DNA of 30,783 nt from Pseudobdellovibrionaceae bacterium (GTDB lineage Bacteria; Bdellovibrionota; Bdellovibrionia; Bdellovibrionales; UBA1609): positions 1 to 30,783 of the forward strand of contig JACKAN010000023.1 in the NCBI GenBank assembly GCA_020635055.1. Reading direction: 5' to 3'. The notes under the pieces are model-generated. The model saw nothing but the letters and a program-made list of their open reading frames with translations. It was not told the DNA's origin and searched no databases. The position numbers and the translations under genes are program-made. Numbering within the stretch: position 1 is the first letter of the stretch; each line of letters starts with the position of its first letter. Below are positions 17,303-23,801 of this stretch, piece after piece.

Positions 17303-17752
17303 TTGGATACAAAAAAGTACAAAAAGAAAGAGCTTTTTGAATTGTATTTAAAAAGACAAGTTGTTGAAGAAAGTTTTAAACAAATAAAAAAACAACTCTC
17401 GTTTAAATTAGAGTACAGAGCGAAAAAAATAAATAGTTTTTTACAAGAAGTGTATGCGGCTATATTAGCACAAGCTTTAACTTCTTACTTGAAGTTTAAG
17501 GTCACCACAATTAAGAAAAAAGTAATAAGCTTTGTAGGTGCTGCCTATTCGTTAGAGAAATATTATTTTGAATTACTTTTTCAAAACAGCAATGATGCAG
17601 TTATAGATGATATAATTGAAGTCATTTCACAACACTATCATTATAGGCAACCCGGACGCTCTTACCCCAGGTTTTCTCGACAAGCTCCTAAAAAATGGAT
17701 ATCTGAAAAGCGAAGAAGGAAATCTGGTGAAAACAATGACTTAGGTACTTAA
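17303..17752 (+). pseudogene. IS4-family transposase, C-terminal remnant
   Basis: The 149 residues contain the IS4-family signature Y-(2)-R-(3)-E-(6)-K in LYLKRQVVEESFKQIKKQL. Its Glu is the last of the DDE catalytic triad. Downstream text (basic, RSYPRFSRQAPKKW) resembles transposase C-termini. The two catalytic Asp regions and the N-terminus are absent: a TAG lies directly before the TTG at 17303, and no matching frame is seen upstream. It is therefore a non-functional 3' fragment of roughly one third of a normal transposase. Its stop overlaps the stop of a convergent small ORF in TTAA. It marks the mobile-element-damaged zone between the phosphatase and the kinase operon. Confidence 0.75.
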
Positions 17753-17961
17753 CCAAGTAGCAACTCTGGCGCTATTTCATTTTGTTGTATTTTAGCTTTG
17801 GCTTGTTTGCTGTATGATAATTTTCTTTTTAGCTGAAATTTATTTTTAATGGTTTTAGTATTCGTACTTGCGCCACTGGGTAGATCCGATTTTGTTTTTG
17901 AAGTCTTGTTTTGGAATTCGGATAAGGGCTGCTTGTTGTCTTTTTCAAAATGTCTTTTCAT
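17749..17961 (-). CDS. small basic protein, unrecognised
   Basis: A 70-residue Lys/Ser/Gln-rich protein (MKRHFEKDNKQPLSEFQNKT). Its ATG overlaps the TGA of an upstream frame as ATGA, the hallmark of translational coupling, so it was probably the second gene of a pair. The upstream partner now lacks its 5' part. The last residues (NEIAPELLLG) are read from DNA next to the transposase tail and include a 16-base sequence repeated at 18237, so the natural C-terminus may have been replaced. No domain, signal or membrane segment is seen. Function unknown; it may be a relic. Confidence 0.35.
   Translation of the reverse strand: MKRHFEKDNKQPLSEFQNKTSKTKSDLPSGASTNTKTIKNKFQLKRKLSYSKQAKAKIQQNEIAPELLLG
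17760..17775 (+). repeat. 16-bp direct repeat, copy 1 (partner at 18237-18252)
   Basis: GCAACTCTGGCGCTAT here and GCAACTCCGGCGCTAT at 18237-18252 differ at one base and share orientation. They bracket 461 bases that contain the truncated gene pair. This copy is 8 bases after the transposase stop and could be an element end or the scar of a recombination. Confidence 0.5.
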
Positions 17962-18101
17962 TTTTTTAACTCTTGATTTACAACAAATCTGATTTCTGTA
18001 TAGGTCTCAGGTTCTGGAAGTTCTTTTAAAAGCCTTATCGCTTGAATTCTCCTGCCGAATACATGTTGATGTTCATTCAGAACACTAGCCTTAGAGAGGC
18101 T
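17958..18101 (-). pseudogene. 3' fragment of an unrecognised gene
   Basis: This open frame of 47 residues runs from a TAA at 18102-18104 to the TGA at 17958-17960. It has coding-like composition (GRRIQAIRLLKELPEPETY, then RFVVNQELKK) but no start codon. Its TGA overlaps the ATG of the small gene that follows. The 5' part is missing and the sequence beyond 18102 has no matching frame, so it looks truncated by deletion or insertion. No family can be named. Confidence 0.4.
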
Positions 18102-18278
18102 TTATTGTGTTTAAACGACTATCGCAGAAGGTATTTAAAGTATTATACTTGTGTTTTTTTTTGGGATTTCTATAGTCGAGAATAAAAAAATTCGTATTAC
18201 AGACGGGAGTGATTTCAATATTGCTTTTGCTGCATTGCAACTCCGGCGCTATGAAAATTTATATGTTCAGATTTGACT

Positions 18279-18352
18279 AAGTGCTTAACGGAAATTTAAC
18301 CGGGAACCTTATTTGAAGTGCTTAACGGAAATTTAACCGGGAACCTTATTTT
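18279..18352. repeat. two tandem copies of a 37-bp unit
   Basis: Copies at 18279-18315 and 18316-18352 match at 36 of 37 positions. Each contains AACGGAAATTTAACCGGGAA, a partly symmetric CGG...CCG core around AAATTT. The pattern recalls the multiple terminal repeats of IS21-like elements, but no istA/istB gene is present. There are no spacers, so it is not a CRISPR array. Confidence 0.85.
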
Positions 18353-18451
18353 AAATAAAGTATATGAAAAAACTCTTCGGATCGCACACTGGACTATGAC
18401 CTAGCTTTTGCCTTATAAGCAATACATTAACAAAATAAAAAATGTAATTTC

Positions 18452-18479
18452 TAAAATAATTATCCTGCTCGACCGATTA
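18452..18479 (+). promoter_or_regulatory. sigma-28-like promoter of the kinase operon
   Basis: TAAAATAA (18452-18459), 12 bases, then ACCGATTA (18472-18479). The core TAAA and CCGAT elements are kept and the spacing equals the sites at 6693 and 26102. The predicted start of transcription falls at or beside the ATG at 18487, so the mRNA would be leaderless. That agrees with the lack of a ribosome site. Confidence 0.4.
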
Positions 18480-18486
18480 TATAGAT

Positions 18487-20529
18487 ATGAAAACTTTTTT
18501 TTCGATCCGTTATAAATTTTTATTTGTAACAACATTATTACTTTTACTTTGCGTAAGTGCATATTTGTTTATGGCGATAAAGGTATTTAAACAAGATAAA
18601 ACTGAGTTAGTTTACGATTATAATAAAAATATTGTGACTACTTTAAATTCTGATTTTAGCAGTTTGATAAGTCGCGTGAGAGATCGAATTGAATTGTATC
18701 CTTATTTTAGTGATAAAAACGAATTGCAAAACTTTATTAGAGAAAATTCAGAAATTGTTTATCTAGCAAAAAGCGAAAAATTTGAGCAAGTCGATTCCGT
18801 TTTATATTTTGACAAAAATTTTATAAAAAATTATCGCTTGGAAGGGGCTGATGAACTTCTAAGTCTAGTAAGCAAAAATACCCTTTTCAAAGAACATTTG
18901 CGCCAGGGTGAAAGTCTTTGGACCTTGGGAAAAGAAAACAAATTACCCCTTATTGGTTATAGTAAAATGATCATTGAATACAATCAAAAAAAACAACCTA
19001 TTAATCAATATTCTTTAGTTGCACTCATTAAAGTTGAAAAGCTATACAACCTTATTGCACAGAACAGTTATTCTTCAATTACAGTTTTAAGCCCTAGTGG
19101 TGATGCTCTTATTGGTAATTTGGATGAAGATATTCATAAGGAAATTATAAAAAATGTAGTTCAAAAAGCAGTTAATACAAGTGTAATTAAATTTAAGCAC
19201 GAGGGTATGGATTATTTGGGGGCCTATTCAAAATTAGATAATGGATCGCTTATAATATCCAATGTTAATAGCGATAGAGCATTTAAAGCGGTAGATTTGT
19301 TGGTTTATAGATCTGTATTGTTTGCTTCTATTGTTGTAACACTGGCTTTTATTGTTACCATATTTTTTTCTAAATCACTAACGAAACCCATCGAAATTTT
19401 AATGAAGGGTATGCTGAAAGTATCAAAGGGACAATTGGACACGAAGATCAATGTGGAGACAAAAGATGAGATACGCGCTCTTGCACAATCATTTAATAAA
19501 ATGATTCAAGAGCTAAAAAAATCCCGTAATGACTTGGAAGAGGCAAACAAAAATTTAGAGTTTAAAGTCATTGAAAGAACAGAACAATTAGAAAAACAAA
19601 ATCAGGCTGTAAAACGTGCACAAGAGGCCATGTTAAAAACCTCCAGGTTGGCAGCCGTGGGTGAAATTGCAGGTAGGGCAGCTCATGAAGTTTTAAATCC
19701 ATTAACTAATATAATAAACAGAACTCAAATATTAAAAAATAAAAACCAGTTCAACGATCAAGTTCAAACATTGCAGGAAATTCGCCAAGCATGGGAAGAA
19801 GAGTACAAAAGTAAAAATTTTAATGGACTTATTGAAAGTTGGAAGCAGCCTTCCCAAATTTATGAGGGAAAAACATTGTGGGAAGAAGATTTATTGAACT
19901 TAAAAAAAATTGAAGAATCAATTGTCTCAAACGAAAACCTCTTTAAGGAGGATATACGCTTTCTAATAAAGGAATCAGCAAGGATTAATAAAATCGTACA
20001 ATCCATGCGTTCTATGTCCAAAATAAAAAATGAAGTCAGATCACATAATATAAATGAGCTTATTGTAGAATCAATAAACATCATGGCAGATTTGGCTTCT
20101 CGACACAATGTTAAGATTTCATTTAATGAGAACTCGTCTCAGGTGAGGGTTCGTGTGGATTTAGACGAGTTTATTCAGAGCTTAACTAATTTAATAAGAA
20201 ACTCAATCCAAGCGATTACCGAAAAAGCAGTTAACAACAAATCACTTCAAGGAATTATAAAAATAAGTTTAATTCCAAATGAAAATAATATCGAAATTCA
20301 CATTACGGATAATGGTATGGGCATTTCTCCAGAGGACAAAGAGAAGTTGTTTAAAACTCAATTTACGACAAAAACAAATGGTGAAGGAACGGGTTTAGGT
20401 TTAACTATAAGCCGTCGGTTTTTGCGTTCTTTTAATGGAGATATTCTTTTGATGCATACGGAATTGGGAATAGGCACCACAATGGTAGTCCAATTGCCTA
20501 TGGAAAATTCGGAGAGGATACCCGCATGA
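18487..20529 (+). CDS. transmembrane sensor histidine kinase with HAMP domain
   Basis: The 680 residues contain a first membrane helix (~8-30), a ~240-residue extracytoplasmic sensor that may be Cache-like, a second helix (~273-296), and HAMP (~297-350, with KDEIRALAQSFNKM). A coiled coil (~350-385) leads to the dimerisation helix with phosphoacceptor H400 in GRAAHEVLNPLTNI. The ATPase domain has N572 (N box), DNGMGI (608-613) and GEGTGLGLTISRRF. Between the H-box helix and the second helix lies an unusual ~75-residue insertion (about 418-490, with WEEEYKSKNFNGL and LIESWKQPSQIYEG). It heads an operon with a receiver-kinase hybrid, a receiver and a glycine-rich surface protein; its stop overlaps the next start as ATGA. 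No ribosome site is seen. Confidence 0.9.
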   Translation: MKTFFSIRYKFLFVTTLLLLLCVSAYLFMAIKVFKQDKTELVYDYNKNIVTTLNSDFSSLISRVRDRIELYPYFSDKNELQNFIRENSEIVYLAKSEKFEQVDSVLYFDKNFIKNYRLEGADELLSLVSKNTLFKEHLRQGESLWTLGKENKLPLIGYSKMIIEYNQKKQPINQYSLVALIKVEKLYNLIAQNSYSSITVLSPSGDALIGNLDEDIHKEIIKNVVQKAVNTSVIKFKHEGMDYLGAYSKLDNGSLIISNVNSDRAFKAVDLLVYRSVLFASIVVTLAFIVTIFFSKSLTKPIEILMKGMLKVSKGQLDTKINVETKDEIRALAQSFNKMIQELKKSRNDLEEANKNLEFKVIERTEQLEKQNQAVKRAQEAMLKTSRLAAVGEIAGRAAHEVLNPLTNIINRTQILKNKNQFNDQVQTLQEIRQAWEEEYKSKNFNGLIESWKQPSQIYEGKTLWEEDLLNLKKIEESIVSNENLFKEDIRFLIKESARINKIVQSMRSMSKIKNEVRSHNINELIVESINIMADLASRHNVKISFNENSSQVRVRVDLDEFIQSLTNLIRNSIQAITEKAVNNKSLQGIIKISLIPNENNIEIHITDNGMGISPEDKEKLFKTQFTTKTNGEGTGLGLTISRRFLRSFNGDILLMHTELGIGTTMVVQLPMENSERIPA

Positions 20530-21743
20530 GTATGTATCAGTGGAATAACCGTATACTTATAGTTGACGATGAAAAAGAAATAGCAAAAGGCTATAAGGAA
20601 ATTATTTGTCCGATTCAGGAAGCTAAAGTTGTATCAAGTCGATCAAAAAAATCAAATTTGGAAAATAATGATAAATACAAGTTTCATGTAGATCTAGCTT
20701 TTACAGCCGAAGAAGCTTTGGATCTTGTAAAAAAATCAGTTGATTTAGGACAACCTTATACCATGGGTTATTTCGATGTTCTACTTGGAGGAAATAAAGA
20801 TGGCATTGAATTAGTAAAAGATATTTTTTCAATCGATGCTAATATGTATGCGGTTTTTGTAACAGCTTATCATGATAGAAGCGTGGATTCTATTAGAACC
20901 TTTTTAGGAGAGAACAGTTTAGAAAGGTGGGATTATTTAAATAAGCCAGTGAATGATGGTGAATTGTTACAGAAGGCACGAAACTTTAGCACTTTGTGGA
21001 ATCTTAAATTTGAAAAAGAACATAAAGATCAAGAGTTAAATACACTTCGACGCCATTTGTATGATGCGGAAAGGACTAGTTCCGTGGCCGCTATCTCCAG
21101 AAGCGTGTCGCATGAGTTTGGCAATATATTAATGCAAATTATGGGGAAGGCAGATATCAGTCGAAAAAAGAGTCCTGAAGATATGAAGAAAGCCTTGGAA
21201 ATTATATTGGAAGCTTCAGAAAGGGCTAGCAAAATATTAGATAGATTTAAAAATTCATCCAACTCTAATGTTAAAGAAGAAAAAAAATCAACCTATCTCC
21301 ATGAAATTATAGATAAATGTATAGAACTTATGGAATTTCAAATTAAAAATACAAATACAAAAATTGTAAAAGAAAAATTAGAACCGGTGAAAGTACTCTT
21401 GAATAATACCACATTCATGCAAGTCTTACTCAATTTAATGATTAATGCTATTCATGCCATGGGTGATAATGGTCAAATCAGTATAGAGTTAACAAAGTAT
21501 GAAGAGTATTTTGAACTTTCTATTTCTGATACGGGTCCCGGTATATCTGATGATATACTTGACCAAGTGTTAGTCCCATTTTTTACTACTAAAGGCACTC
21601 GTGGCTCAGGATTAGGCTTAGCTATTTGTAAGGAAATAATTGAGATTGAACACCGTGGAGAGCTTATCATTAAAAATTTAAGCCCCAATGGCCTAAAAGT
21701 AAGCATACGTTTGCCACTGGTAGATCCTTTGGAGGAAAAATGA
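20526..21743 (+). CDS. receiver-histidine kinase hybrid, soluble
   Basis: This 405-residue cytosolic protein has an N-terminal receiver domain. DD is at 14-15, phosphoacceptor D84 is in GYFDVLLGG, and K140 is in LNKPVNDGEL. An extra ~25-residue insertion sits between the first helix and second strand (SRSKKSNLENND). A short coiled coil leads to a kinase core with H196 in RSVSHEFGNILMQIMG, the N-box LNLMINAIHAM, DTGPGIS and GSGLGLAICKEI. Such receiver-first kinases act as intermediates in phosphorelays. The start overlaps the upstream kinase stop (ATGA) and its own stop overlaps the next gene's ATG, so the three proteins are made together. It most likely receives phosphate from the membrane kinase, which is inference from context. 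Confidence 0.9.
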   Translation: MSMYQWNNRILIVDDEKEIAKGYKEIICPIQEAKVVSSRSKKSNLENNDKYKFHVDLAFTAEEALDLVKKSVDLGQPYTMGYFDVLLGGNKDGIELVKDIFSIDANMYAVFVTAYHDRSVDSIRTFLGENSLERWDYLNKPVNDGELLQKARNFSTLWNLKFEKEHKDQELNTLRRHLYDAERTSSVAAISRSVSHEFGNILMQIMGKADISRKKSPEDMKKALEIILEASERASKILDRFKNSSNSNVKEEKKSTYLHEIIDKCIELMEFQIKNTNTKIVKEKLEPVKVLLNNTTFMQVLLNLMINAIHAMGDNGQISIELTKYEEYFELSISDTGPGISDDILDQVLVPFFTTKGTRGSGLGLAICKEIIEIEHRGELIIKNLSPNGLKVSIRLPLVDPLEEK

Positions 21744-22174
21744 GACAAGGTAGTCCACCTAATTATAGATTAAGTATATTGGTTGTAGATGATGATGCTA
21801 TGGTAAGAACTGTTTTGGTAGAGTATTTAGTCAGTTTTGGTTTTAAAAATATTTTGCAAGCTAAGAATGTTCCTCAGGCTATAAAGTATTTACAAGATCC
21901 TAAAGTTTTAATAGATATAATTCTTAGTGATTGGGAAATGCCTGGAGCCAAAGGTCTTGAGTTATTGAAGGTGGTCAGGAAAAGTGTACATCGCAAAAAC
22001 ACACCCTTTATAATGATAACCAGCCAGGAATCCATTGAAAGATTTAAAATAACACAAGCGGCTCAATGGCGTGTAACTGAATACATGGTAAAACCCTTCA
22101 CCTCAGATTTATTAAGAATGAGAATTTGGAAAGTCATGAATTGGATAGATGAGATTGAAGATGAAGCCATTTAG
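21740..22174 (+). CDS. single-domain response regulator (CheY-like)
   Basis: The 144 residues are one receiver domain. The acidic cluster is DDD (17-19), phosphoacceptor D64 is in ILSDWEMPG, T/S is in MITSQES and K118 is in YMVKPFTSDLL. There is no output domain, so it acts by protein binding, possibly on a motor, the neighbouring kinases or a cyclase. The ATG at 21740 overlaps the previous stop in ATGA and has GGAGG 5 bases upstream. Its 3' end overlaps the next gene by 14-26 bases depending on that gene's start. An acidic C-terminal tail (NWIDEIEDEAI) extends beyond the domain. Confidence 0.92.
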   Translation: MRQGSPPNYRLSILVVDDDAMVRTVLVEYLVSFGFKNILQAKNVPQAIKYLQDPKVLIDIILSDWEMPGAKGLELLKVVRKSVHRKNTPFIMITSQESIERFKITQAAQWRVTEYMVKPFTSDLLRMRIWKVMNWIDEIEDEAI

Positions 22175-23801
22175 TGTTTTCATTTTTGTCTTATTATTGA
22201 TAAATCCAATTTGGGCATTGGAAATTTCTAAAACATTTTCGACCACACAAGATCAAAGTAATACGGAACTCATTTGGAACACTTTAGATGAGATACTCTT
22301 GCCTCCTATACATGTTCGTAACTATGTTGATGGTTTAGGAGTTAAAAACTTAGATATTGACCCAGGTGATGGTCGCCATGGAAATTTCTCAACTTCAACA
22401 TACTCTCAGTTCAGTGTTGATAATAATGTCAGTGGCAATCTTATTACCATCGACACGGATGCATTTCCGTCATTACAATTCAAAAATTTCAATTTAGCTA
22501 GTGGTTGGACAATTCGTCCAAGAGGTTCTCGGCCCTTAGTCATCAAAGTTCTTGGGGACATGGCGATTTATGGAACCATAGACTGTTCCGGTGGAGATGG
22601 AGAAGACCTTTCTTCAGATATAAATGCCTTAGCTGAAGGTGGAGAAGGAATTTGTGGTGGTGGTAAAGGTGGAAATGGTGGAAATATTTTATTGGAAGCT
22701 GTCTCTGGGGTAAATGGTGGAGCCACAGTGTCGGGAGGACAAGCTGGGCCATCAACTAGCCTATTATTAGGACAAGGTGGTGGTGGTGGTGGAGCCTATG
22801 GTGATACTTTTGGGAGTAATGACCCAAAAGATGGTGATGATTCAACAGGTGGTATTGGGGGGATAAAAGGAAATCATATTACTGATGATGCTTTTGCTGA
22901 AGTTGGCGGTGGTTCAGGTGGTGGCGGAGGGAGTGTTTTTTCAGATGGCACAGGTGCTAGTTCTAATGGTGGCGGCGGTGGTGGCGGCGGTGGCATAATT
23001 GATATTGTAGTTTTAGGAAATATTAGTATTGGAAACACAGGTAAAATTTTTGCCTATGGTGGAAGCGGTGGTGGCAATATCACTGGCTTGCGAGCTGGTG
23101 GAGGCGGTGGTGGCGGCGGTGGAAGTATTTCTATTTTTGCAAAAGGAGATATAGTCAATGATGGAGTTGTTCATGCACAACGTGGATTGGGTGGAATAAC
23201 AAACGCAGCAAATGGTGGAGATGGGGGTGATGGTGGAAACGGTCGAACATGGATCAGTGAAAAAGATGTCATTCCCACAGGTCTGGGCACTATAGATCCG
23301 CCCAGTTTTCTGGTTACTACTGGAGCTGTAAGGTATAAAATAGGAATTTTTACTACTGAATCTATCAGTTTTGATTTAATGAATTCTCGACCAAGACTTC
23401 AATCAGCAACTATTACTTCTGATTTGCAAAGTGGAAGCTCAGCATCTATTGAAGTTTCACTTTCTGATGATTCCAATTTTACACCTCTTGTTTGGGAAGG
23501 ATTAAGTAACTTAACTCAAAGTCCTTCTAGATATTTTAAATATAAATTAATTTTAGACAACCAAAATGCAAGTTTGCCATCAAGTGTATCAAAAATTACA
23601 ATTGATTATGAACCTTTCGTCGAAGAAGAATTTAATTTTACTGGTGGCTGTGGATCTATAAATAAGACTCATTCTAATTCACAGATTTTTATTGTGATAT
23701 TTTTATTGATGTTGCCTATGATGTTGGTCCTACTAATTAAAAGAAAATTCTACAATTCAGATCCAATAAAAATACTTGGTTCAACAATAGACCCCGAGTA
23801 A
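22149..23801 (+). CDS. glycine-rich surface protein with C-terminal Gly-Gly-Cys anchor signal
   Basis: Up to 550 residues. The signal peptide is strong (MKPFSVFIFVLLLINPIWA). The start may be ATG 22149 or ATG 22161; the latter gives a compact signal peptide. Residues ~150-390 are dominated by Gly runs (GGGGGGG, GGSGGGGGS, GGDGGDGGN) interspersed with short beta segments such as IDIVVLGNISIGNTGKI. This suggests a repetitive beta-solenoid or flexible adhesin-like surface. A beta-sandwich-like part follows, then GGCGSI, a hydrophobic helix (IFIVIFLLMLPMMLVLLI) and KRK. That three-part tail resembles MYXO-CTERM/JDVT-CTERM-type sorting signals processed by intramembrane proteases. It is last in the kinase operon, so it is a likely target or ligand-facing partner. 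Its final 52 bases overlap the convergent FecR gene. Confidence 0.8.
   Translation: MRLKMKPFSVFIFVLLLINPIWALEISKTFSTTQDQSNTELIWNTLDEILLPPIHVRNYVDGLGVKNLDIDPGDGRHGNFSTSTYSQFSVDNNVSGNLITIDTDAFPSLQFKNFNLASGWTIRPRGSRPLVIKVLGDMAIYGTIDCSGGDGEDLSSDINALAEGGEGICGGGKGGNGGNILLEAVSGVNGGATVSGGQAGPSTSLLLGQGGGGGGAYGDTFGSNDPKDGDDSTGGIGGIKGNHITDDAFAEVGGGSGGGGGSVFSDGTGASSNGGGGGGGGGIIDIVVLGNISIGNTGKIFAYGGSGGGNITGLRAGGGGGGGGGSISIFAKGDIVNDGVVHAQRGLGGITNAANGGDGGDGGNGRTWISEKDVIPTGLGTIDPPSFLVTTGAVRYKIGIFTTESISFDLMNSRPRLQSATITSDLQSGSSASIEVSLSDDSNFTPLVWEGLSNLTQSPSRYFKYKLILDNQNASLPSSVSKITIDYEPFVEEEFNFTGGCGSINKTHSNSQIFIVIFLLMLPMMLVLLIKRKFYNSDPIKILGSTIDPE

Larger units (their letters stand above)
18102..18486. other. gene-free stretch before the kinase operon
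   Basis: It holds the second copy of the 16-bp repeat (18237-18252), the 37-bp tandem repeat (18279-18352) and a sigma-28-like promoter (18452-18479). A plus-strand frame open from 18139 to 18276 has no usable start or known relative. No other feature is supported. Confidence 0.5.

Noticed and set aside
18139..18276. Plus-strand coding fragment (GISIVENKKIRITDG, ending YENLYVQI)
   Set aside because: Open for only 46 codons, no ribosome site or convincing start, no recognised family, and it lies in the decay zone.
18279..18352. CRISPR array
   Set aside because: The two 37-bp copies touch directly with no spacer, and no cas gene is present.
22543..22755. Minus-strand ORF rich in His and Leu
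   Set aside because: It is the antisense image of Gly codon runs in the surface-protein gene.
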